DNA of 64,000 nt from Symbiodinium kawagutii (lineage: Eukaryota; Sar; Dinophyceae; Suessiales; Symbiodiniaceae). Made by a program: the position numbers and the translations under genes. Below are positions 34,537 to 43,400 of the stretch, piece after piece. Below the pieces are notes generated by a model. That model saw only the letters and a list, made by a program, of their open reading frames with translations. It was not told the origin of the DNA and made no database searches. Location: contig VSDK01010371.1 of assembly GCA_009767595.1 (NCBI GenBank), positions 1 through 64,000 of the forward strand. Direction: 5' to 3'. Each line of letters begins with the position of its first letter. Position 1 is the first letter of the stretch.

Positions 34537-34688
34537 TGGCTGTGGGTCAAGCATTCTCCAACCAACCAATGGAGGATTTACCAACAATCATAAGGAAAAA
34601 CCATGGACAACTAATTTCATGGGGGATAATAACCGAAAACAATGGTTAAGGATAGGGGAACCAGGGGTACAAAGTTTTGACCCACTGC
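34537..34688. mobile_element. About 150-bp TIR insertion (TGGCTGTGGGTCAA ends)
   Basis: It begins TGGCTGTGGGTCAA and ends TTGACCCACTGCCA, one mismatch in 14. The interior shares blocks with the element at 15371-15490 (CTAATTTCATGG then GGATAATAACC; GATAGGGGAACCAGGGGTAC). In copy 2 the flanks GTATGTACATG and TGTACCAA are separated only by AA (62401-62418), so the element is absent there. Confidence 0.8.
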
Positions 34689-34829
34689 CATGTACCAATG
34701 GCACCCCCTAAAAAATTGTGTCTTAATAAAATGACAATTTTTGGTTGGTTATTGGTTTCCCATCATTACCCTATTTTGGCATATAAAATCATATAAACAC
34801 TTAGTGGTCAACGATGCTTAGCAATGACT

Positions 34830-35457
34830 GGTCATTGGGGCACGGGGGTCGTCTGTGCCCCTACCTCGGTGGGGTCGCGTGTGCCCCTACCTCCTGGGTA
34901 GGGGCGCAGGTGACCCGGGTTGGAGCGCAGGTGACTCCGCTCATGTTTTGCGTGGCCGGGACAGAAGTTCCAGCTTCTGAGTCCGCAGTACACGTCTTAC
35001 TTGCCAAGGAACGGGACTCTCCCACCCCAACCCACCCCAACCCGCCCCACTTGAACGGTAATTAATTTCCCACCGAACCTCACCCGAACCTACCCCACTT
35101 GTCGTCTGCCCACGATCCAAGTACCCGCACTCTGTCAAGCGAACGGTAACATCCCACCCCACTCCAACCCAACCCAACCCATCCCGACCCACCCCTCCCC
35201 ACTTGTCGTCTGCCCACGATCCAAGTACCCGCACTCTGTCAAGCGAACGGCAACATCCTACCCCACCCTACCCCACCCCAACCCAATCCAACCCAACCCA
35301 ACCCACCCAACCCCAGCCATCCACAGGGTAGGGGCGCAGGTGAGACCGGGGTAGGGGGGCAGGTGATGCAGGTAGGGGCGAATCTGACCATCTTTGGGTA
35401 GGGGCGAATGTGACTCCTCGGTAGGGGCGAATGTGACCCCCTTGCCGGTCATTGGGG
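34830..35457. mobile_element. GC-rich TIR insertion with 11-bp direct repeats
   Basis: GGTCATTGGGG at 34830-34840 and 35447-35457 flanks a block missing from copy 2 (near 62543). Its ends are imperfect inverted repeats: CACGGGGGTC...GCCCCTACC on the left against the complement of GGTAGGGGC...GACCCCCTTG on the right, 19 of 25 matching. Inside are repeated GGTAGGGGCGCAGGTGA and CCCAACCC tracts and a unit of about 104 bp duplicated at 35096 and 35200 (ACTTGTCGTCTGCCCACGAT). No coding capacity was seen. Confidence 0.7.
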
Positions 35458-35733
35458 TTTAAAGCTTGTGATGCTGTGATCAGATCTCTTCACTCATACA
35501 GTGATTGATTGCCATTCATTGCCATAGAGTTTCACTAGAGAGTTTAACATTTGTCAGTGCTACAAAAAAAATCATGTTGTCACTGGATATTGGAGTGTAT
35601 TGTTTCGTCGCCAATACAGTATGTGTTGAAAACCAGTCATTGTGTTGGTCAAATAGCCACACTTTGTACTCAAAAGCATTCTCGCTCAAGCCAACTTTTC
35701 GTTGCTCGACAACGCGCAGTTCCCAAATCCCTA

Positions 35734-37392
35734 ATGTATTCTGCTTTGTTGCTGTACCTGCTGGTGCTCCCAAACTTCGCAGAGAGATTTCAGGATCGTT
35801 TCAAGCTTGGCAGAGATGTAGCAGATGTTGGCAGCTTGAACCCTCCAATTTTTGACAATGTGAAGAAGTTTGCTCAATACTTTGCAAGCCCGCAAGGTGG
35901 AGGCTTGACTTACAAATCGGCCAACGAAAAAGCTTTTGAACTCCTTGCGGGGAATCCTCCCAATTTGGATGATGTGAAGAAGTGGGCTGGATACTTTGCA
36001 AGCCCGCAAGGTGGAGGCTTGACTTACAAATCGGCCAACGAAAAAGCTTTTGAACTCCTTGCGGGGAATCCTCCCAATTTGGATGATGTGAAGAAGTGGG
36101 CTGGATACTTTGCAAGCCCGCAAGGTGGAGGCTTGACTTGCAGATCGGCCAACGAAAAAGCTTTGGAACTCCTTGCGGGGAATCCTCCCAATTTGGATGA
36201 TGTGAAGAAGTGGGCTGGATACTTTGCAAGCCCGCAAGGTGGAGGTTTGACTTGCAAATCGGCCAACGAAAAAACTTTGGAACTCCTTGCGGGAAATCCT
36301 CCCAAATTTGATGATGTCAAGGATTTTGCTCAATACTTTGCAAGCCCGCAAGGTGGAGGCTTGACTTGCAGATCGGCCAACGAAAAAGCTTTGGAACTCC
36401 TTGCGGGGAATCCTCCCAATTTGGATGATGTGAAGAAGTGGGCTGGATACTTTGCAAGCCCGCAAGGTGGAGGTTTGACTTGCAAATCGGCCAACGAAAA
36501 AACTTTGGAACTCCTTGCGGGAAATCCTCCCAAATTTGATGATGTCAAGGATTTTGCTCAATACTTTGCAAGCCCGCAAGGTGGAGGCTTGACATTCAAA
36601 TCGGCCAACCAAAAAGCTTTGGAACTCCTTGCGGGGAATCCTCCCAATTTGGATGATGTGAAGAAGTGGGCTGGATACTTTGCAAGCCCGCAAGGTGGAG
36701 GCTTGACATTCAAATCGGCCAACCAAAAAGCTTTGGAACTCCTTGCGGGGAATCCTCCCAATTTGGATGATGTGAAGAAGTGGGCTGGATACTTTGCAAG
36801 CCCGCAAGGTGGAGGCTTGACATTCAAATCGGCCAACCAAAAATCTTTGGAACTCCTTGCGGGGAATCCTCCCAATTTGGATGACGTGAAGAAGTGGGCT
36901 GGATACTTTGCAAGCCCGCAAGGTGGCGGCTTGACTTTCAAATCGGCCAACCAAAAAGCTTTGGATATGTTGAAACCTCAGGGAGACAAGCCTACACCAG
37001 CAAAACCGGCGGAGCCGACTGCAGAGCCGACGCCAGAGCCGACGCCAGAGCCGACTCCAGAGCCAGTGAAGATGTTGGACTGCGATCTTCCGGCCAAACC
37101 GAAAGATGGAGATCCATTTGGGCAGATTTGCAAAGAAAGACAAGGAAAGATCCGACATGGCCAGCGCTGCACCCCTGTTTGCCGCCTGGGCCATGCCCCT
37201 CAGCCAGCCAGCCTGACTTGCGACAATGGTGTGATTGGCTCCTTCGAATGTCCCGAATACATCGATCCTCTCCAAAAGGCTTGCAAAGACAAATGTGAAG
37301 CGGAAGGGAAAGGCTACAAATACATGCTGAGTGGTGGCCAGCCATCCTGTGAATGTTTATCGAAGGGCACTGTTCTCAAGCCGCCCTTCTGA
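35734..37392 (+). CDS. Secreted protein with ten 38-residue repeats and Cys-rich tail, 552 aa
   Basis: The open frame extends upstream to 35551, but the first ATG in it is 35734. That start gives MYSALLLYLLVLPNFAERF, a likely signal peptide, followed by a short spacer. Residues 36-415 are ten near-identical repeats of 38 residues (114 bp). Each looks like helix (DDVKKWAGYFAS), PQGGGL loop, helix (KSANEKAFELLAG). Then comes a Pro/Glu/Thr linker (AEPTPEPTPEPTPEP) and a tail with ten cysteines, part of which (CTPVCRLGH...LTC...GSFEC) resembles sushi-like modules. It is probably extracellular or vesicular. I know no family for the repeat. The start region and repeats recur, broken, at 62810-64000. 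A 514-codon antisense frame is a shadow of the repeat. Confidence 0.8.
   Translation: MYSALLLYLLVLPNFAERFQDRFKLGRDVADVGSLNPPIFDNVKKFAQYFASPQGGGLTYKSANEKAFELLAGNPPNLDDVKKWAGYFASPQGGGLTYKSANEKAFELLAGNPPNLDDVKKWAGYFASPQGGGLTCRSANEKALELLAGNPPNLDDVKKWAGYFASPQGGGLTCKSANEKTLELLAGNPPKFDDVKDFAQYFASPQGGGLTCRSANEKALELLAGNPPNLDDVKKWAGYFASPQGGGLTCKSANEKTLELLAGNPPKFDDVKDFAQYFASPQGGGLTFKSANQKALELLAGNPPNLDDVKKWAGYFASPQGGGLTFKSANQKALELLAGNPPNLDDVKKWAGYFASPQGGGLTFKSANQKSLELLAGNPPNLDDVKKWAGYFASPQGGGLTFKSANQKALDMLKPQGDKPTPAKPAEPTAEPTPEPTPEPTPEPVKMLDCDLPAKPKDGDPFGQICKERQGKIRHGQRCTPVCRLGHAPQPASLTCDNGVIGSFECPEYIDPLQKACKDKCEAEGKGYKYMLSGGQPSCECLSKGTVLKPPF
35839..36978. repeat. 114-bp coding tandem repeat (10 copies)
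   Basis: AATCCTCCCAAT recurs every 114 bp. Two subtypes alternate: NLDDVKKWAGYF and KFDDVKDFAQYF. Adjacent pairs have been copied as blocks, because units 3-4-5 and 5-6-7 show the same CR/CK/CR and T/A pattern. Confidence 0.9.
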
Positions 37393-37865
37393 TTCCTTTG
37401 CATCTCGCAGTACAGCACCAAGACGTCGAAAAAAAGCGGTACTTTGTGGTCCTTGGTTTCCAAGCCCTGCCTATAGGCTAATCAGCACTGAATAAGAGAG
37501 AGAAACTTGATAGCCAAACCAGAATTGTGAAACATAGAAAGCCAAAAGCATTTTTCCATTCCTCTCCCTCTAATCATGATGCAACCATATGATCCGCTGT
37601 ATGTTATAAATAAGCTAAGCGGTTTGCCTCATTGCCAACATTTTCCGACCGTGTGACTGGCCTATCAACCAGTTCCCTCGGGCTATGGCCGTCAGGAGAT
37701 GAGCCATGAGCAACCATCTACGAAGCATCCATCAACCATCCATCAACCATCCATCAGCCATCCATCCATCATCCATTAATTAACCACCATCAACAATCAC
37801 CACTGGCCATTCTTAAGCACGGCCATTGAACCAACTCATCACCTGGATGCACCTGGTCCCTCCAG
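37393..37865. other. 3' flank; CATCCATCAACC repeat
   Basis: Contains a short ATCCATCAACC tandem near 37720-37780. No gene seen. Confidence 0.5.
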
Positions 37866-37982
37866 GAGCATCGGAAGCGCGACCGGGCCCTGGCACGTGC
37901 TGCTGCACGCGCCATCAGCCTCTCGACCAACGAGGGCGACGGAAATCTGCGAGTGCCTTGGCGCGGCCGAGCTGGGAGCTAG
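37866..37982 (+). CDS. Terminal exon candidate, Arg/Ala-rich
   Basis: The acceptor GGTCCCTCCAG ends at 37865. Phase 0 encodes EHRKRDRALARAAARAISLS then TNEGDGNLRVPWRGRAGS and TAG at 37980-37982. Composition is strongly exon-like. The product is unknown. Confidence 0.5.
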   Translation, partial: EHRKRDRALARAAARAISLSTNEGDGNLRVPWRGRAGS

Positions 37983-38981
37983 CAGGAGTGGCCGTTGAAA
38001 GATGGTGAAGCATGGTATAAGCATGGTTCAACATGGTTCAACTAAATGTTAAACTACAAAAATCGTACTTTGTTCAATGAGACCGGGTGATCGCTAATGA
38101 ATTTCTTGATAAGAGGCTGCTGGATGGTTTAAACCAGTTGCTATGATCAACTACTGTTCGACTTTCACGTCTTTTGATGCATCAACTTTGCCAATCTCAT
38201 TAAACCACTTGAGTTCAATGTTACAAACGATCATATTTACCCTTGGTTGGTACACGGGGTGGCTGCCCCTGTCGTGGACATCCAGCATTGACCAAGCCCT
38301 GCCATAGCAGCTACAGCACCAAGCCCTGCCAGTGCCCTCCCCGTGCCCTGCCTCGAGGCTATGCGGCATGCTGAACAGTTCGAGTCCGAATCTGCCGTTT
38401 GGCAGGTGAAGAACGTGCCTTGGCACCTCCCAAGGGTGTCTCCTGTCTATCCAGGGGGTACCCCAAAGCATCCCAAGGAAATGGGTCACTTTTCAATAGG
38501 AAAATAGGAAAACCATAATGGTTAGAACTAGGGTCATGGTCCGCTGAACCTCTGGGATGGCGATGGAAAAAACAACTAGGGTCATGGCGGCCCCAGAGTG
38601 TAAGTCACCAAACATTGCACTTTAGATGTGAAAATCCCAGCGGCGGCTGCAGGTTCTGTCCCATTTCAGGGGTTTGAACGGCAAGGGGTGCAGGGGGTTC
38701 AAGCCGCAGCTGGATGTCAAGTGCTTCAGCCGCACTTCCCAAATTGTGTTATTCATTCTTTGGTGTTGAACAACCAGGGCCTGGAGTTGATACCTTCAGG
38801 GCAATGGCGCTGAAACTATGAGGGGGTGCACCAGCAGCGTGCCCATGATCCATGGTGACAGGGACATGCGGTAACCTGATTTTGTCACATGGAGAACGTA
38901 GATCTGTGATGTCCGATAATTTCATCCAGTTGGTTTGACACACTTGACGCTGGCAAATCCTGACAATTCTTTCTTTTTTAG
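37983..38981. other. Intron-like; one weak exon near 38641-38748
   Basis: After the acceptor AAATCCCAG (38640) two frames are open. One is basic and Cys-containing (RRLQVLSHFRGLNGKGCRGF) and ends at a TGA near 38770. The other is Ala/Gln-rich. A choice cannot be made. Confidence 0.35.
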
Positions 38982-39162
38982 GCGCGGAAATGCCATTCTT
39001 TTGGCCAAGTCACTGCAGTGAGGTTGCAAGACCTGCCTTGGTACATGCACATAATAGAGTGGTGCTGGCACCATGGGCTGCGCGAAGGGAACCGTCCAGG
39101 GAACTATCAAGAGCTGGGGGCACACTATTTACAGTCACTCCAAGCCTGTAATACAGGAACAG
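38982..39162 (+). CDS. Exon candidate, Trp/His-rich
   Basis: A strong polypyrimidine acceptor (TTCTTTTTTAG) ends at 38981 and the donor is AACAG|GTGTCA. The frame encodes 60 codons without a stop: ARKCHSFGQVTAVRLQDLPW, then YMHIIEWCWHHGLREGNRPG, then NYQELGAHYLQSLQACNTGT. A minus-strand frame is also open but lacks splice signals. The product is unknown. Confidence 0.5.
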
Positions 39163-40376
39163 GTGTCACGATGGCATTTAAGGAACACTATATGTACTTT
39201 AGATCTATAGGCTTGAAGAGGATGAGGTCACCATCAAGCAGTTCTTGACAGACGCGTCGGTGATTCTCCCAAGAAATGGCCAGAGAATGAAAGATGTGGC
39301 ACCAGGCCTGCCCTGCCGGGTATCCAAGGAATCCATGCAGAAACAAGTTCTGCAACTGAACATCTACCTGAAACAAGACATGGAGCCTTGACAGCATGCG
39401 TTGGTGGCTTCCCCAGCTGGTTGGGGCACTGCTGTGCTGCTGCACGTGGGGATGAATGTTGTTTCTTGACAAGCTCTGACCCAAAGCCAGCTGCCGATGC
39501 AAAAAACTGAAGTTTGCTCAGTTCATCTCAGTTTTTTCATGGTCAAGATTGGCCAGTGCACCCCTTTGTTGGGAATCAAAGGTCAAGTATTTCGGGTAAA
39601 AAAGTCATTCATGCAGCTACTGTCAGGAAAAGGGAACTTGAAACTTTATTACCATCCATCATTTGCACAGGAAAAGTCGTTCATCCAGCTACTGTCAGCT
39701 TTCATCTCCAGTGCAATTTTTCTGCTGTCAGGAAAAGATGGAGCAGTTGAACTCGAAACTTGCAGCTTTGTCACTCGACCAGTCATCGATGAATGGATCG
39801 GTTTGCAAGCAGCAGGGGAGCATTGGCAAGTAGCCTTTTGGCGTTTAAGGACATGGCTGGGGCTATTCCCGTCCAGCAATTGCATGCAAGTCAGTCTAAT
39901 TGGTTAATGACTACAGGAACTGCTACTGGTATCAGGATGACAAACTATCGCTTCTAGTGATTGGCAATTGGCATCCATACATGTCCATGCCTGCAGGTAT
40001 ACTAGATGCTGCTAGATGTTGCTAATAATCTCAGTAGTAACCACTATATATCATATAGACCAGAAATTTTGAAATCCCGAAGTAAGTGTGTAGGGTATAT
40101 GCGGTGTTGTGAGAGTGCTGAAGCATGGACTTCGACTAAACACTTTGGCTGCGATTGTCTTTGTTCATAGATTGATCTATCCTGTCTGTACCTCAGATTG
40201 CTTGTCAATTAGTTCGATGGGGGGGAATGGGGAAAGGTGGTTGTGTTTCTTTATGTTATTGATCTGCATTTCCGTAATTTTACATTGGCAGATGCTCTGA
40301 AGGCTGTCCTCGGGTAGCAACCCAAATCACAATCGCCGGCAAAATGATGTCAGATTACTACAGGCCTTGTGGACCC
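39163..40376. other. No confident gene; possible ORF 39497-39907
   Basis: A 136-codon plus frame (39497-39907) contains two related stretches (KSFMQLLSGKGN and KSFIQLLSAFIS) from a local duplication of about 90 bp (TTCAT.CAGCTACTGTCAG). It has no recognisable family. Confidence 0.3.
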
Positions 40377-40389
40377 ACGTTGGGCTACA
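40377..40389. repeat. Target-site duplication, 3' side of the retrotransposon
   Basis: ACGTTGGGCTACA, identical to 50012-50024. Confidence 0.85.
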
Positions 40390-40458
40390 CTCTTTTCGCA
40401 CTCTTTTCTTGAGTCACAGCGCCTCTAAGGGGAAGCACTTTGATTCCCAGAGTGCGGC

Positions 40459-43400
40459 TCACCATGAGAACGTTCTCAACGATCCAACTGACGCATAAGT
40501 TGGCTGCTTCTGTCGCAACAACTCATCCGCCAGGGCCAGCAAACTCGGTTTGATCTGAAGTGGTAGGCACATTGCCCAGAACGTGATCGCTGCACTCGAC
40601 GGGCGCAGCATTGTGCCTTTCCATGGGGTGCCCAGCTCTGTCAACGCACCATTTGCATACTTGACCAGATTGTTGCTTCGTTTAACGAAATCCAGGTTCA
40701 AGGAGACATCTGTGCGTTGCCACTGCTTACGATTTTTGCTATACGTCACTCCCAGTTTTCTCGTGGAGTGCTCATAGAGCACATTGAACTGAAAGTAGGA
40801 GACATAGGCGACTGGAGCATTGTCATGGGTCAGGTCCTGAAGCCATGTAAAGAACTCAACCATACCTTCCCATTGATACCGTCTGCTGAGGTCTGCACTG
40901 TGAACTGCAGGAACCTGCAGTGGAGGAAGGTCATCCGGCACCGTTGTCTCACTCGCTGCAGAGGGTTCCGTGGGCACCTGTGAGGGTCGCTGCTGAATCG
41001 CTGCTTTGCCAACTTGGATCAACGTGTGATGGACCTTGTCTCGCAGAAACCGAACTTGCTTAAGGTCCCGCTGCACTTGTAGGCTCTGTTCACGTTGTTC
41101 ACTGAAAGCATTCAGCTCTGCAGTTGCCAAATGATCAGCCACTTCATTTCCTCGAAACGCAAAGATTTCTGCTTCAGTGGCATGTTCAAGGGATTGGTGG
41201 CTATACACATGTTGGACTCGAACGGGCAAAGGGTGGAGGCGAAGAAGTGTTTCTTGCAAAAGCTTCCACATGTCTGCATTGGTTTGGTTGGGCTTGACTT
41301 TGAAAGATCCTTGGATGATGCGACACACTTTGCGATACACTACCCAATTATCGATCCAAAGAGTCAAAGACCGTCTGACTTGCATCGCAAAACGGCATGC
41401 TTGGACTACCGCTTGGATTTCTGCACGCAAAACTGTCTGAATCCAGCCTGGCAACAACCCACTTGCGACTGCATGGTATGTATGAAAGTCATGAGAGGCC
41501 ACTGCAACCCCCCAGCTGGCATACCTACTATATGGGCATTCCGGTGACTTGCAGCCACCATCTGTGAAAACATGGAGGTGATCAGGCATCACGTGAGGGA
41601 GCTCAAAATGCATGTTCAAGGTTTGCTGGGAACACGTGATTTTGAACTGTCGAATGCTTGGTGGTTCCGGGACCCATCCATGATTAGCCATGCATGGAGA
41701 GATATCAACCAGCTCCTGGACTTGGTCTGCTGCAATGGCACGGCATACCTGAAACTGTGGGCAAAACCAGTGACGGTGGAGTTGACTGTCTGGTTCTTGA
41801 CACCAAGGGCATCTGTCTGAGGCTCCTGGCTGGCTGTGCTTGGCATGATCAGCTGTGAAGAAAGTGCCATTGAGGCACGTGCGCAAAACAGCTTGGTCAC
41901 CTGGGTCAAGTCTTTGCATGGCTTCGACTGTCAAAGCCGCACTGGCATGTTGGATGCCACCGAAAGTCTGCCGGTGCATCACTGAGCACTTGACTCTCTC
42001 TTGCCATGATTCCCTGAGTCTTTGCACCACTTCTTGGACTGGACATTGCAAAACATCGATGTCGTGACCCTTTTCATCATGGAAGCGGGTACCTTCTTGC
42101 CAACTCCATGCAACCTGATGCAAACGAGTCAGCAAAACACTGATGGGACCAGGTCGGTTGGCATTGGTGCGTGCGGGTTCATGGAGAACCGACATGATGG
42201 CTTCCACTGGTTCACTCGCATGGGTCATGGCTCGAAACATCAAAACCGTTGTTTGGATAGCATAGTACTGAGGGTCCAAAAGGGGATGCTCAATCATGCT
42301 TGTATGAACGATGGGTGACATCCCTGTGGCTTGTTCCCTGAGGCCTTGTATGACCCCTGCTCGGAGCGTGGTGAACACTTCATCTCGGACATGTACCGAT
42401 GCAACAGCATGGAAACAGCATGGCCATGCCTTGGACCTCACGGCTTTGACCTTTTGGCGATACGTCGCCAGGGATCGGGCGAGTTTGTTCCACAACGGAG
42501 GGAGCTCTGCACACTTCTTGGTCACAGTGGCATTCGTGGGCACTTTGCTGTAGGCCATGTGGCCTCCCAAGTCCCGGGCATGAAGCCGAGTGGAGAAGCC
42601 TTCTTGTCTCAGTAGCAGGCGGTGGCTAGCATCAACTGACCAAACATAACTCTTTGAGTTGTCAATGACTATATCAACTAGCTTGCTGAAGGATTGCAAT
42701 CCTCGCATTGCCTCTGCTACTTGCTCTCCAGTTGGGCCTGTTATTTCTATGTTGTCCACGTAACTCCACGTGGTTGTGGAAGGGAATCGACAAGTCATCC
42801 AAGCATGGAGGACTGCATTGAGTCCTAACATTCCCACCACACTCATCCCATCGCCCTCGGCGAATCCCGTCACTGCACGGATCGGGGGCCCGACTCCTTG
42901 TTGAACTCGGAAGCGTCGCTGCATCTGAGATGATGCAGTAGCCCAGGCTTGAACTATCTGCGTGGGAATTCCAAGGTGAAGGAGGGTGGTCAGAATCAAC
43001 TCTCTGGGGAGCAGATTAAAGGCCTTGACCAGGTCTATGACACCGCCACTGAGTGGCTGACCCCAGTGCTGTGCTTGCTCTATGAGCTGAAGGACTCCAT
43101 ACCAAACATCCGATGCTGACTTGCCAGGGATGTTTCCTACACAAGTTTCTTGGACTACACCGCTGAGATGCTGCAAACACTGCCGCGATCGGATGCTTCC
43201 CCAGAGGCGAAACGTCAAAGAAAACAAGGTTATTGGCCGGAACTCATTTACACATGAGGCTCCTGGAATCTTCTCGAGGGAGATTATGAAACCCTCCAAG
43301 GCTTGTTGCGGCCAGCTCTTTCCTGCCTCTGCTTGGAACAGCAGTTCAAGGAGTTGCTCAGTGAGTGACCTGGGAAGCCGCATCAGGTCTGCTCTGGCAA

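Larger units (their letters stand above)
33790..36130. repeat. Segmental duplication, right arm (copy 1)
   Basis: From the last 13 codons of the phosphoesterase through the start of the repeat-protein gene, this matches 61842-64000. Copy 1 carries three insertions absent from copy 2 (34137-34234, about 34537-34688, 34841-35457). Confidence 0.9.

Noticed and set aside
35731..37275. 514-codon minus-strand ORF opposite the repeat-protein gene
   Set aside because: It exists because the 114-bp coding repeat lacks stops in that antisense phase. The sense strand has the ATG, signal peptide and Cys-rich tail.
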